From: Chloroflexota bacterium
Lineage (GTDB): Bacteria > Chloroflexota > Dehalococcoidia > Dehalococcoidales > RBG-16-60-22
Direction: 5' to 3'
Length of the DNA stretch: 13,372 nucleotides
Assembly: GCA_016190585.1 (NCBI GenBank)
Contig: JACPQH010000121.1
Coordinates: 1 to 13,372, forward strand
In this document: positions 7,381-13,372 of the stretch, piece after piece
Numbering within the stretch: position 1 is the stretch's first letter
How the letters are laid out: each line of letters opens with the position of its first letter
Notes under the pieces: generated by a model
The model's input: only the letters and a program-made list of their open reading frames with translations
Told to the model about the DNA's origin: nothing
Databases searched by the model: none
Program-made: the position numbers and the translations under genes

Positions 7381-8604
7381 TTACTCCTTCCCGGTTCCGG
7401 CGGGGGGCAGGTGCAGCTCATGCCCCATCTTTATCTGTTTGGTCTCCAGGTAGCGGCAGTTATACTGGTTGGGCGGCGTGATGATGGGCACCGTCTCCAC
7501 GACCTTCAGACCGTAGCTCTCCAGCCCGATAACCTTCTTGGGATTATTGGTCAGGAGCCGGATCTTCTGCAGCCCGAGGTCGGCCAGTATCTGCGCCCCG
7601 ATGCCGTAATCACGCAGGTCGGGGGCAAAGCCGAGCGAGAGGTTAGCCTCGACCGTATCCAGTCCCTCGTCCTGGAGGGCGTAGGCCCGGATCTTGTTGT
7701 GGAAGCCGATGCCGCGGCCCTCCTGTTTCATGTAGAGCAGGACGCCCCGCCCCTCCCGGGCGATACTCTCCATGGCCTGCTCTATCTGCGCCCCGCAGTC
7801 GCAGCGCAGGCTGCCGAAGACTTCGCCGGTGAGGCACTGGCTGTGCACCCGCACCAGCACCGGCTCACCGCTGGTGATATCGCCCATGACCAGGGCGACG
7901 TCCTCATCGCTGTTGATATCGCTGCGGTAGGCGATGGCGCGGAACTCGCCGTGCGCGGTAGGCAGTTTGGCCTCGGCCACGCGGCGCACCAGCCGCTCGT
8001 GGCGGTAGCGGTAGGCGATAAGGTCGGCCACCGTAACGATGTTGATGCCGTACCGGTCGGCGAGAGACTTGAGCTCGGGCAGGCGGGCCATGCTGCCATC
8101 ATCGTTCAGTATCTCGCAGATAACGCCGGCGGGGTAACACCCGGCCAGGCGCGCCAGGTCGACAATCGCCTCGGTGTGCCCGGCGCGTACCAGGACGCCG
8201 CCTTCCCTGGCCCGGAGCGGGAAGATATGGCCGGGACGGACGATGTCATCCGGGGTTGAGGCCGGGTTAAGCACCGTCTTGATGGTCTGGGCGCGGTCCG
8301 CCGCCGAGATGCCCGTGGTGACGCCGTGCCTGGCTTCGATGGAGACGGTGAAGGCGGTGGAGAAGGTGGAGGTGTTCCGCTCGACCATCAACGGGATTTT
8401 GAGCTCGTCCAGCCGCCGGCCTTTAACCGGCAGGCAGATAAGGCCCCGGGCATGGAGCGCCATGAAGTTTATGGCTTCCGGGTTGACCAGCTCCGCCGCC
8501 AGGGCTATGTCCCCCTCGTTCTCCCGCTCGGCGTCGTCCACGATGATAACGAACTTGCCGGCCTTGATGTCTTCAATCGCCTGTGTAACGCTGACTATTC
8601 CCAT
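7381..8604 (-). CDS. ribBA: Bifunctional 3,4-dihydroxy-2-butanone 4-phosphate synthase / GTP cyclohydrolase II (407 aa)
   Basis: Supplies both branches of riboflavin synthesis. Residues 1-200 are RibB, which converts ribulose 5-phosphate: the acidic metal loop [10 protein letters not shown] (23-32), [13 protein letters not shown], and GHTEA (142-146) are intact. Residues 205-400 are RibA, which opens GTP: zinc ligands C257, C268 and C270 in [15 protein letters not shown], then [18 protein letters not shown], the [12 protein letters not shown] block (329-340, with R331) and LLTNNPKK (350-357). Both domains look functional, unlike RibBA proteins that have lost one activity. ATG 8604 lies 27 nt after ribE and has a modest purine-rich site (GAAAGAAG). 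Length and domain order are standard for the family. Confidence 0.97.
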   Translation of the reverse strand: MGIVSVTQAIEDIKAGKFVIIVDDAERENEGDIALAAELVNPEAINFMALHARGLICLPVKGRRLDELKIPLMVERNTSTFSTAFTVSIEARHGVTTGISAADRAQTIKTVLNPASTPDDIVRPGHIFPLRAREGGVLVRAGHTEAIVDLARLAGCYPAGVICEILNDDGSMARLPELKSLADRYGINIVTVADLIAYRYRHERLVRRVAEAKLPTAHGEFRAIAYRSDINSDEDVALVMGDITSGEPVLVRVHSQCLTGEVFGSLRCDCGAQIEQAMESIAREGRGVLLYMKQEGRGIGFHNKIRAYALQDEGLDTVEANLSLGFAPDLRDYGIGAQILADLGLQKIRLLTNNPKKVIGLESYGLKVVETVPIITPPNQYNCRYLETKQIKMGHELHLPPAGTGKE

Positions 8605-8631
8605 CTTCTTTCGTAACCGTAAAATAAAATT

Positions 8632-9258
8632 TTAGTGTACCAGGAATCCGCTGTCCGTTAACAGCTGCTCCGTTATGCCTGCCCCGCCCCGGGTGAACCG
8701 CTCGACGTATTTGGCGATGATATCGGCCTCCAGGTTGACGGTATCGCCGGCCCGGCGTTCGCCCAGGGTGGTGTGCCGCCGGGTGAAGCCCACGACGGAC
8801 ACCGCGAAGGAGCGCGCGTCCAGGCCGGTCACGGTGAGGCTGACGCCGTCAATGGCGATGAAGCCCTTGTACACGATATAGCGCATTATCTCCGGGGGAG
8901 CCTCAAAACGGATGATGAGGGCGTCGCCCTCGGGCGCGACCGCGGCCACCCTGCCGGCGCCGTCGACGTGCCCCTGGACGAGGTGTCCGCCCAGCTCGCC
9001 CCCCAGCCCCAGGGGCCTTTCCAGGTTGACCCGGCCGCGGGGGCGCAGCCCGCCGAGATTGGTCTTTTCCAGGGTCTCCGGCATCACGTCAACGGTGAAC
9101 CCGGCGGGGGTTATCTCCGTCGCCGTCAGGCAGGCCCCGTTGACGGCGACACTGCCGCCCGGGATCAGGCCGCGCACGACCTCTCTCGCGCCGATGACCA
9201 GGCGGTCCGAGCGCGCCGCGAGAATAATGCCTGTTTCCTGAACGATGCCGGTAAACAC
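8632..9258 (-). CDS. ribE: Riboflavin synthase, alpha chain type (208 aa)
   Basis: Carries out the final dismutation of two dimethylribityllumazine molecules to riboflavin; the family forms trimers. Two lumazine-binding barrels are visible: residues 1-97 (MFTGIVQETG, SVAVNGACLTATE with the conserved Cys) and 98-187 (GGHLVQGHVDGAG at the junction, IAIDGVSLTVTG, GDTVNLEADIIAKYVER). The usual IPHTL-type segment near residue 157 reads VGFTRRHTTL here, a departure from the family pattern. A tail of about 20 residues follows the second barrel. The start is GTG 9258; the ribosome site is weak. It is the first gene of the ribE-ribBA-ribH operon, with a promoter at 9283-9312. No ribD lies upstream, where many operons have it. 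Confidence 0.95.
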   Translation of the reverse strand: MFTGIVQETGIILAARSDRLVIGAREVVRGLIPGGSVAVNGACLTATEITPAGFTVDVMPETLEKTNLGGLRPRGRVNLERPLGLGGELGGHLVQGHVDGAGRVAAVAPEGDALIIRFEAPPEIMRYIVYKGFIAIDGVSLTVTGLDARSFAVSVVGFTRRHTTLGERRAGDTVNLEADIIAKYVERFTRGGAGITEQLLTDSGFLVH

Positions 9259-9282
9259 CCTGGCTCTATCGCACCTTATTAA

Positions 9283-9312
9283 ATTTTAGCACCGGTCACA
9301 CTTGAGGCGCAA
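9283..9312 (-). promoter_or_regulatory. Promoter of the riboflavin operon
   Basis: On the minus strand: TTGCGC (9307-9312), an 18-nt spacer, then TAAAAT (9283-9288) preceded by TGC, an extended -10. The expected start is near 9276, leaving a leader of only about 18 nt before the GTG. That is far too short for an FMN (RFN) riboswitch. Confidence 0.6.
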
Positions 9313-9363
9313 ATGTCAGGCTTTTTGTCTTTCCCCGGATAAGGCGCCGGGCGCCACCGCGCC

Positions 9364-9647
9364 TCAGGGCCTGACTTCCGCCTCGGTCAACGGGGACACG
9401 GCGTCCTTCCACCAGTGGTCCGGGTCACGCCGGATCTCGTAGACCACCTTGCCGCGGTCGGGACAGCGATAGGTAAAGGTGTTGACCGATGGCATGCCGA
9501 AGGTAAGACCGTAAAGGCGGGCGGCCATCTGGCAGGCCACCGGCAGGCACATTTTACCCTCCAGGCAGCCGTTGTCGATGACCAGCCTGTCCCCGACCTT
9601 CTGGACGGGACCTCTTTGACCTCCATGACAACCGGATAGCGCGGCAT
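9364..9647 (-). pseudogene. Small conserved protein (TIGR04076-like), split by a one-base deletion
   Basis: A perfect ribosome site, AAGGAGGT, lies 5 nt before ATG 9647. The frame opens with MPRYPVVMEVKEV, then changes character at residue 14. From 9606 downward another frame reads VQKVGDRLVIDNGCLEGKM and on through MAARLYGLTFGM, CPDRGKVVYEIRRDPD, to a TGA at 9364. One added base in the CCC run near 9605-9611 would give a single 94-residue protein of about the expected length. The pattern VGD-VI, then Cys-rich middle, then CPDxGxVVYEIRR recalls small TIGR04076-type proteins; this match is from memory and only tentative. Four cysteines sit in the rebuilt protein, but no metal role is claimed. 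It lies upstream of the riboflavin operon with its own promoter. Confidence 0.65.
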
Positions 9648-9677
9648 AGCTGACCTCCTTGCTAATCTGATAGAGAG

Positions 9678-9686
9678 ACTATAGCA
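9678..9686 (-). promoter_or_regulatory. Extended -10 promoter of the small split gene
   Basis: On the minus strand TGC-TATAGT (hexamer at 9678-9683), with no good -35. The expected transcription start is near 9671, about 24 nt before the ATG, leaving room for the AAGGAGGT ribosome site. Confidence 0.5.
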
Positions 9687-9744
9687 GATTGGCGCAGCCG
9701 TTGCCAGGCCCCCCGGCCCCGGATGCCCCGCGTCCCGGCAGGGT

Positions 9745-10170
9745 CTAGCCGGCCGCGGCCGCGGCCCGGCGGTAACGCAAGGCCCGGCCCTGCCCGGCGG
9801 TTTGCAACTGGCCGGTGCTGGTCAACCGCCTCAGGCTGGTCCTGGTGGCGCTGTCGGTGCACCGGACACCGGTCTCGCTCAGGTGCCGTTTCACCTCGCC
9901 TACCGAGCGCGGCTCATCAAAGAAGCCTGTTTCGTAATAACCGCGGATGGCCCCGATACAGGCGCCGCGCTGCCTTTTCGCGGGAAGCTGCCGGCCTCTC
10001 CGGGCGGCGGCCCCGGCCCGCTCCGGCGTCCCGGTAACGTCCTCACGCAAGCCCCGCAGCTCATCGATAGCGCCCTGGTACATGTCAAGATAGTGCTTCA
10101 CAAAATCGACCGGGCCCTGTAACTCGATAGCGCCTTCCTTGAGATTGATGACCGCTCTTGCCTCGTCCAT
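9745..10170 (-). CDS. Uncharacterised protein with possible C-terminal winged helix (141 aa)
   Basis: Not recognised as a named family. The N-terminus (residues 7-31, INLKEGAIELQGPVDFVKHY onward) looks like a short beta-hairpin plus helix of the kind seen at the front of small conserved bacterial and archaeal proteins. A basic linker (about 45-70) follows. Residues 75-130 resemble a winged helix: FFDEPRSVGEVKRHLSETG, then TRTSLRRLTSTGQLQ and a wing ending RALRYRR. The tail is alanine-rich. ATG 10170 is chosen because AAGGGG lies six bases before it; an in-frame TTG at 10185 has no ribosome site. The gene has its own extended -10 promoter and is divergent from the membrane-protein cluster. A DNA-binding regulator is possible but unproven. 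Confidence 0.7.
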   Translation of the reverse strand: MDEARAVINLKEGAIELQGPVDFVKHYLDMYQGAIDELRGLREDVTGTPERAGAAARRGRQLPAKRQRGACIGAIRGYYETGFFDEPRSVGEVKRHLSETGVRCTDSATRTSLRRLTSTGQLQTAGQGRALRYRRAAAAAG

Positions 10171-10205
10171 GAACAACCCCTTCAAGAAATATTTTAAACC
10201 ATAAC

Positions 10206-10214
10206 ATTATAGCA
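10206..10214 (-). promoter_or_regulatory. Extended -10 promoter of the winged-helix-like gene
   Basis: On the minus strand TGC-TATAAT (hexamer 10206-10211), identical over nine bases to the alcohol dehydrogenase promoter. The 17-nt-spaced -35 reads TTCCAT. Expected start near 10199, leaving a leader of about 28 nt. Confidence 0.65.
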
Positions 10215-10349
10215 TTAAGCTTATTGTCATGGAAGCCTTGCACAAATCAACTTATTACTCAACTTTGATTGCTGTCAGACCTGCCTCACCGCGGTCCCCT
10301 CTCTATCCTGGAATATGGTTGTAGTGTTTATATAAGTTGAATAAATTCC

Positions 10350-10446
10350 TGAGACTGTCCGAAAATCGTTGTGTTATCCTGAGGATACGAAGTACCCCAG
10401 ACGGAGGTTTCGCTGCGCTCGGCATGACATTTTTCGGACTGCCTCA
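10350..10446. mobile_element. 97-bp MITE-like inverted-repeat element
   Basis: The ends are TGAGACTGTCCGAAAAT (10350-10366) and, reverse complemented, TGAGGCAGTCCGAAAAA (10430-10446), 14 of 17 identical. Inside, GTTATCCTGAGGATACGAAG (10373-10392) faces GTCATGCCGAGCGCAGCGAA on the other strand, a nested inverted pair of the GTCAT-CTGAG-CGAAG repeat style. The centre-left also holds a perfect TATCC-TGA-GGATA palindrome (10375-10387). There is no coding capacity and no obvious target-site duplication, so mobility is unproven. Confidence 0.5.
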
Positions 10447-10452
10447 CCTAGA

Positions 10453-10494
10453 GGGATTCAAAATCCCCCCTTGACCCCCCTTCGCGAAAGGTGG
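10453..10494. repeat. Interspersed repeat unit, AAATCCCCCCTTGACCCCCC type
   Basis: GGGATTCAAAATCCCCCCTTGACCCCCC, followed by a small hairpin around TTCGCGAA (10481-10488) and GGTGGAA. This resembles the AATCCCCC-TTGACCCCCC-TTT-AAAGGGGG palindromic repeats I recall from several bacterial genomes; here the right arm is short, so it may be a degraded copy. Confidence 0.4.
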
Positions 10495-10507
10495 AAAACG
10501 CCGCATC

Positions 10508-10529
10508 ATGAATCGGGCATGAATCAGGC
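10508..10529. repeat. Tandem 11-bp direct repeat
   Basis: ATGAATCGGGC followed directly by ATGAATCAGGC, 10 of 11 identical, with the next ATG starting a third copy that does not continue. It ends 11 bp before the -35 hexamer of the membrane-protein cluster, a place where an activator could bind. Confidence 0.45.
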
Positions 10530-10540
10530 ATGTTCGTCCA

Positions 10541-10569
10541 TTGACAGCGAACGCGAACTCGGGTAAAGT
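10541..10569 (+). promoter_or_regulatory. Promoter of the membrane protein-malY-MBL cluster
   Basis: A consensus TTGACA (10541-10546), a 17-nt spacer, then TAAAGT (10564-10569; 4 of 6). The expected start is near 10576, a few bases before the TTG chosen as start codon at 10580. Confidence 0.55.
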
Positions 10570-10579
10570 TTTTGTTATA

Positions 10580-11374
10580 TTGGACGACCCGTTCTGGATC
10601 AAGCTGGCGCTGAGCCTGGTTATCGGCGGCACCTGGACGACCTTCGCCACCCTTATGGCCGAGAGGATCGGCACCAAGGTGGGCGGCGTCATCGCCGGGA
10701 TGCCGTCGACCGTCGTCATCGCCCTGTTCTTCATCGGCTGGACGCAGACGCCGCTCATCGCCTCGGAGTCAACGAGCATCCTGCCTATCGTCATGGCGCT
10801 GAGCGCCCTGATTATCCTGCTCTACACCTGGCTGACCCGCCTGAACTTCTACGCCCTGATGGCGATGTTGCTCGTCATCTGGTTCACGCTGGCCCTGGGC
10901 CTGGTGTCCCTAAAGTTTGATAACTTCATTTACGCCTGGGCCGTCTTCGCGGTCTCGGTGGTGGGCGCCTACTATATCATCGAGAAAAGGCTGGGCGTAA
11001 AATCGGAGAGCCGCAAGCACATCAGCTACAACCCCAGCCAGATGCTGTTCCGCGGGCTGCTGGCCGGCAGCATCATCGCCTTCGCCGTGCTGATGGCCCG
11101 GTTCGGCGGGCCGCTGCTGGGCGGCACCTTCGCCGCCTTCCCGGCGCAGATACTCAGCGCCATGATTATCACCCATTTCGCCCAGGGCAAGTCCTTTTCC
11201 CGCGCCTTCATGAAGGTGATGCTCCTGGGCACGATAAACGTCGTGGTCTACGCCAGCGCCGTCCGGTTCGCCTATCCCTACTTCGGGCTGGTGAACGGGA
11301 CGATTCTCTCCTTCCTGTTCTCCCTGCTCAGCGTGTACGCCGGCTATCTCTACATCAGCCGGCAGATGTCCTGA
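10580..11374 (+). CDS. Multi-pass membrane protein with internal duplication, function unknown (264 aa)
   Basis: About nine hydrophobic segments, roughly residues 5-27, 34-53, 67-85, 90-111, 117-134, 156-175, 179-200, 209-232 and 237-259. The first two resemble segments six and seven: GGTWTTFATLMAERIGTKVG, then GVIAGMPSTVV, against AGSIIAFAVLMARFGGPLLG, then GTFAAFPAQIL. This implies an ancient duplication, as in many transporters. I do not recognise a characterised family, so a transport role is only suggested. The start is uncertain. TTG 10541 is in frame but coincides with the -35 hexamer, and codons 10541-10579 have A/T-rich third positions unlike the rest; TTG 10580 gives MDDPFWIKLAL and is preferred. 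Neither has a ribosome site. The next gene starts 1 nt after the stop. Confidence 0.8.
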   Translation: MDDPFWIKLALSLVIGGTWTTFATLMAERIGTKVGGVIAGMPSTVVIALFFIGWTQTPLIASESTSILPIVMALSALIILLYTWLTRLNFYALMAMLLVIWFTLALGLVSLKFDNFIYAWAVFAVSVVGAYYIIEKRLGVKSESRKHISYNPSQMLFRGLLAGSIIAFAVLMARFGGPLLGGTFAAFPAQILSAMIITHFAQGKSFSRAFMKVMLLGTINVVVYASAVRFAYPYFGLVNGTILSFLFSLLSVYAGYLYISRQMS

Positions 11375-11375
11375 T

Positions 11376-12584
11376 ATGAGGTACGATTTCGACAGCATAT
11401 GCGACCGCACGCGGACCGACTGCGTCAAGTGGGACGGAGCGGCGGCGATCTTCGGTTGCGACGACATCATCCCGCTCTGGGTGGCCGATATGGACTTCCC
11501 CGCCGCCCAACCCATCATCGAGGCCCTCGACAGGCGCGCCGCGCACGGGGTCTACGGCTATACCCGGCCGGGACCGGGGGTGGTGGCTGCCGTGGTGGAG
11601 CGGATGCAGCGCCGGTTCAACTGGAAGATTGAGCCCGAGTGGGTGGTCTTCACGCCCGGCGTCATCCCGGCGCTGCACACGGCGGTGCGGGCCTTCACCC
11701 ATCCAGGCGACGAGGTCATTCTCCAGCCGCCGGTGTACTACCCGTTCTATCCCGCCGTGAAGTCGAGCGGCTGCCAGGTCGCCTGCAACCCCCTCAGGCG
11801 GGTCAACGGGCGGTACGAGATGGACTTCGAGAACCTCGAGGCCTGTTTTACCATTGAATACGGCCTGCGGACGCTAACCGGTCGAGCCAGGGCCATTATC
11901 CTGTGCAACCCACATAATCCCGTCGGCCGGGTCTGGCGCCCCGAGGAGCTCGCGCGGCTGGGCGAGATTATGCTGCGGCGGGGCGTGCTGGTCATCGCCG
12001 ACGAGATCCACTGCGAGCTGCTGTTCCGCGGGCAGCGGCACACGCCTTTCGCCAGCCTCTCGGAGGCCTTCGCGCAGAACTGCGTCGTCTGCATGGCGCC
12101 GAGCAAGACCTTTAACCTGGCCGGCCTCGGTATTTCTTCCATCATCATCCCCAACCGCCGGCTGCGCCAGCAGTTCACCAGCGCCGGCTCCGGCATCATG
12201 CCACCCCCCAACCTCTTCGGCTACACCGCCCTGGAGGCGGCCTACCGCCACGGCGACGAGTGGCTCGAGCAGCTCCTCGATTACCTCCAGGGAAACCTGG
12301 ACTACACGCTCAGCTATTTCGCCGAGCGCATACCACGCATTAAGGTCAGCCCGCCGGAAGGCACCTACCTGGTCTGGCTGGACTGCCGCGGGCTGGGGCT
12401 GGACGACCGCGCTCTGCGGGACTTCATGCGGGAAAAGGCCAGGGTCGGCTTTGATGACGGCTACATCTTCGGCCCAGGCGGCAGCGGCTTCCAGCGGATG
12501 AACATCGCCTGCCCGCGCGCCGTTCTCACCGAGGCCTTCGGCCGCATCGAGGCGGCGGTCAATGAGCTTGGGGAGGGGAACTGA
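11376..12584 (+). CDS. MalY/PatB-type PLP-dependent aminotransferase / cystathionine beta-lyase (402 aa)
   Basis: A fold-type I pyridoxal phosphate enzyme. MalY/PatB relatives cleave C-S bonds, for example cystathionine to homocysteine, pyruvate and ammonia; some act as aminotransferases. Visible residues: the N-terminal signature PLWVADMDFP (33-42), YGYTRPG (60-66), NPHNPVGRVW (178-187, PLP-binding Asn), ADEIHCELLF (208-217), the PLP lysine K244 in APSKTFNLAGL, and the carboxylate-binding arginine R374 in FQRMNIACPR. All expected catalytic positions are present and the length is usual. ATG 11376 lies 1 nt after the membrane-protein stop without a strong ribosome site, suggesting translational coupling. 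The MBL-fold gene follows after 1 nt. Activity on a particular sulfur amino acid is inference. Confidence 0.93.
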   Translation: MRYDFDSICDRTRTDCVKWDGAAAIFGCDDIIPLWVADMDFPAAQPIIEALDRRAAHGVYGYTRPGPGVVAAVVERMQRRFNWKIEPEWVVFTPGVIPALHTAVRAFTHPGDEVILQPPVYYPFYPAVKSSGCQVACNPLRRVNGRYEMDFENLEACFTIEYGLRTLTGRARAIILCNPHNPVGRVWRPEELARLGEIMLRRGVLVIADEIHCELLFRGQRHTPFASLSEAFAQNCVVCMAPSKTFNLAGLGISSIIIPNRRLRQQFTSAGSGIMPPPNLFGYTALEAAYRHGDEWLEQLLDYLQGNLDYTLSYFAERIPRIKVSPPEGTYLVWLDCRGLGLDDRALRDFMREKARVGFDDGYIFGPGGSGFQRMNIACPRAVLTEAFGRIEAAVNELGEGN

Positions 12585-12585
12585 A

Positions 12586-13221
12586 ATGGAAATCGCCAGG
12601 GATGCCGCCATCAGGATAACGAAATTCGTACTGGGGCAGTGGGACACCAACGCCTACCTGCTGACCGACCTGCAAACCGGGGAAAGCGCCCTGTTCGACG
12701 CGCCGGGCGACCCCGCCGGGCTGACCGAAGCCCTCCGGGGAACCCATCTCCGGTACATACTGCTGACCCACAGCCACCGCGACCACACGGGCGCCTTGCC
12801 CGGCCTGAAGCCGCTGGGGGCGCCGCTGGCCGGTCACGCCGCTGACGCCCCCGGCCTGGCCGTGCCGCCCGACATCCTGCTTGACGACGGCGATACGATC
12901 CGCCTGGGCGCGGTCGCCATCGAGGTCCTCCACACGCCGGGACATACCCCCGGCAGCCTGTGTTTCCGCGCCGGGAGCCACCTGTTGTGCGGAGACACCG
13001 TCTTCCCCGGCGGCCCCGGCAAGACCGCTACGCCTGACGATTTCAGCCGGATACGGCAAACGATCGAGAGGAAGCTGCTCGTCCTGCCGGACGACACCGC
13101 GCTCTATCCGGGGCACGGCGGCGGCGCGACCATCGCCCAGGTCAGGCGGGAATACGCGGTTTTCACCTCCCGGCCACACGCCCCGGAGCTCTGCGGGGAC
13201 GTCCTCTGGCTGTCCTCCTAA
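12586..13221 (+). CDS. Metallo-beta-lactamase-fold hydrolase, glyoxalase II-like (211 aa)
   Basis: A cytoplasmic metal-dependent hydrolase. The ligand set is complete: THSHRDH gives H62, H64, D66 and H67; HTPGH gives H120; GDTVF gives D137; YPGHGGG gives H177. LGQWDTNAYLL at the start and the PGHTPGSLCF strand are typical of the hydroxyacylglutathione hydrolase-like branch, whose members cleave thioesters, but no glutathione-binding C-terminal domain is present. Substrate is unknown. The start ATG 12586 is preceded by GGGGAGGGG (12570-12578); an in-frame ATG at 12562 lies inside malY and has no such site. It begins 1 nt after the malY stop, so it is the third gene of the cluster. A link to by-products of the C-S lyase is only a guess. 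Confidence 0.9.
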   Translation: MEIARDAAIRITKFVLGQWDTNAYLLTDLQTGESALFDAPGDPAGLTEALRGTHLRYILLTHSHRDHTGALPGLKPLGAPLAGHAADAPGLAVPPDILLDDGDTIRLGAVAIEVLHTPGHTPGSLCFRAGSHLLCGDTVFPGGPGKTATPDDFSRIRQTIERKLLVLPDDTALYPGHGGGATIAQVRREYAVFTSRPHAPELCGDVLWLSS

Positions 13222-13372
13222 CGTGGGGCACCTGACACTTCGTGACTGTCCGTGCGGACGGATTTCCTTATCGCTGGGCTTTTGATCCCCCTCTCCTGGC
13301 AGGCGAGGTGGAAGAGGAATGGATTTTCCAGGCAAGGATAATCTTGAAAGTCATTTCAGAACTACACTGGAC
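13222..13372. other. Non-coding right end of window
   Basis: No coding region is supported. It holds a short GTCCG-TG-CGGAC palindrome (13248-13259) 26 nt after the MBL stop codon, without a T-tract, and a C-rich then G-rich stretch (13287-13318) that may be part of another dispersed repeat. No promoter was recognised. Confidence 0.4.

Noticed and set aside
7111..8259. Open frame of 382 codons on the + strand opposite ribH and ribBA
   Set aside because: The minus-strand enzymes are unmistakable, and this frame has no motif or ribosome site.
8605..9360. FMN (RFN) riboswitch for the riboffavin genes
   Set aside because: The ribE leader is about 18 nt and the 27-nt ribE-ribBA gap is too small; no RFN-like conserved blocks were seen between 9259 and 9363.
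9313..9363. Terminator between the small split gene and the riboflavin operon
   Set aside because: There is a GGCGC-CGG-GCGCC stem near 9342-9354, but no T-tract follows it on the minus strand.
10186..10540. RNA gene, CRISPR array or short protein gene between the divergent promoters
   Set aside because: No tRNA-like fold or regularly spaced repeats were seen, and the only open frame (10369-10566) runs through repeat elements without a ribosome site.
13248..13259. Terminator hairpin after the MBL gene
   Set aside because: GTCCG-TG-CGGAC has a two-base loop, a short stem and no run of T after it.

Overview
The window is a GC-rich stretch of bacterial chromosome carrying mostly housekeeping and anaerobic-metabolism genes. 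The organism looks like an anaerobe that uses pyruvate:ferredoxin oxidoreductase. The subunit fusions, the small conserved proteins and the interspersed GTCATTGCGAG/GTCATCCTGAG-type repeats suggest a Chloroflexota (Dehalococcoidia-like) lineage. That assignment is inference from gene style, not from a marker gene.

Layout, left to right. (1) Positions 2-3653, + strand: a pyruvate/2-oxoacid:ferredoxin oxidoreductase operon of three genes: a gamma-delta fusion (open at the left edge), an alpha-beta fusion, and a small 2[4Fe-4S] ferredoxin. Together they would decarboxylate pyruvate (or carboxylate acetyl-CoA) and exchange electrons with ferredoxin. (2) Positions 3654-3940: non-coding, with interspersed repeat units and an extended -10 promoter. 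(3) Positions 3941-5315, +: a zinc alcohol dehydrogenase followed after 1 nt by a cyclophilin-like-fold protein. (4) Positions 5359-6443, -: a YchF-type P-loop NTPase whose reading frame is broken by one missing base. (5) Positions 6647-6901, +: a small EF-Tu domain 2-like beta-barrel protein. (6) Positions 6898-9258, -: a riboflavin operon ribE-ribBA-ribH, with no ribD and no room for an FMN riboswitch in its leader. (7) Positions 9364-9647, -: a small conserved protein, also split by one missing base. (8) Positions 9745-10170, -: an unrecognised protein with a possible C-terminal winged helix. (9) Positions 10186-10579: non-coding, with divergent promoters, a 97-bp inverted-repeat element and other repeats. 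(10) Positions 10580-13221, +: a tightly spaced three-gene cluster of a nine-helix membrane protein with an internal duplication, a MalY/PatB-type C-S lyase/aminotransferase, and a metallo-beta-lactamase-fold hydrolase. (11) Positions 13222-13372: no gene seen.

Recurring signals are more notable than any single gene. Four promoters share an extended -10 of the form TGC-TAwArT, some genes appear almost leaderless, and two separate genes each carry one apparent single-base deletion, which may reflect sequencing or assembly error. I found no CRISPR array, phage, transposase, toxin-antitoxin or defence locus, no RNA gene, and no convincing novel multi-gene system.
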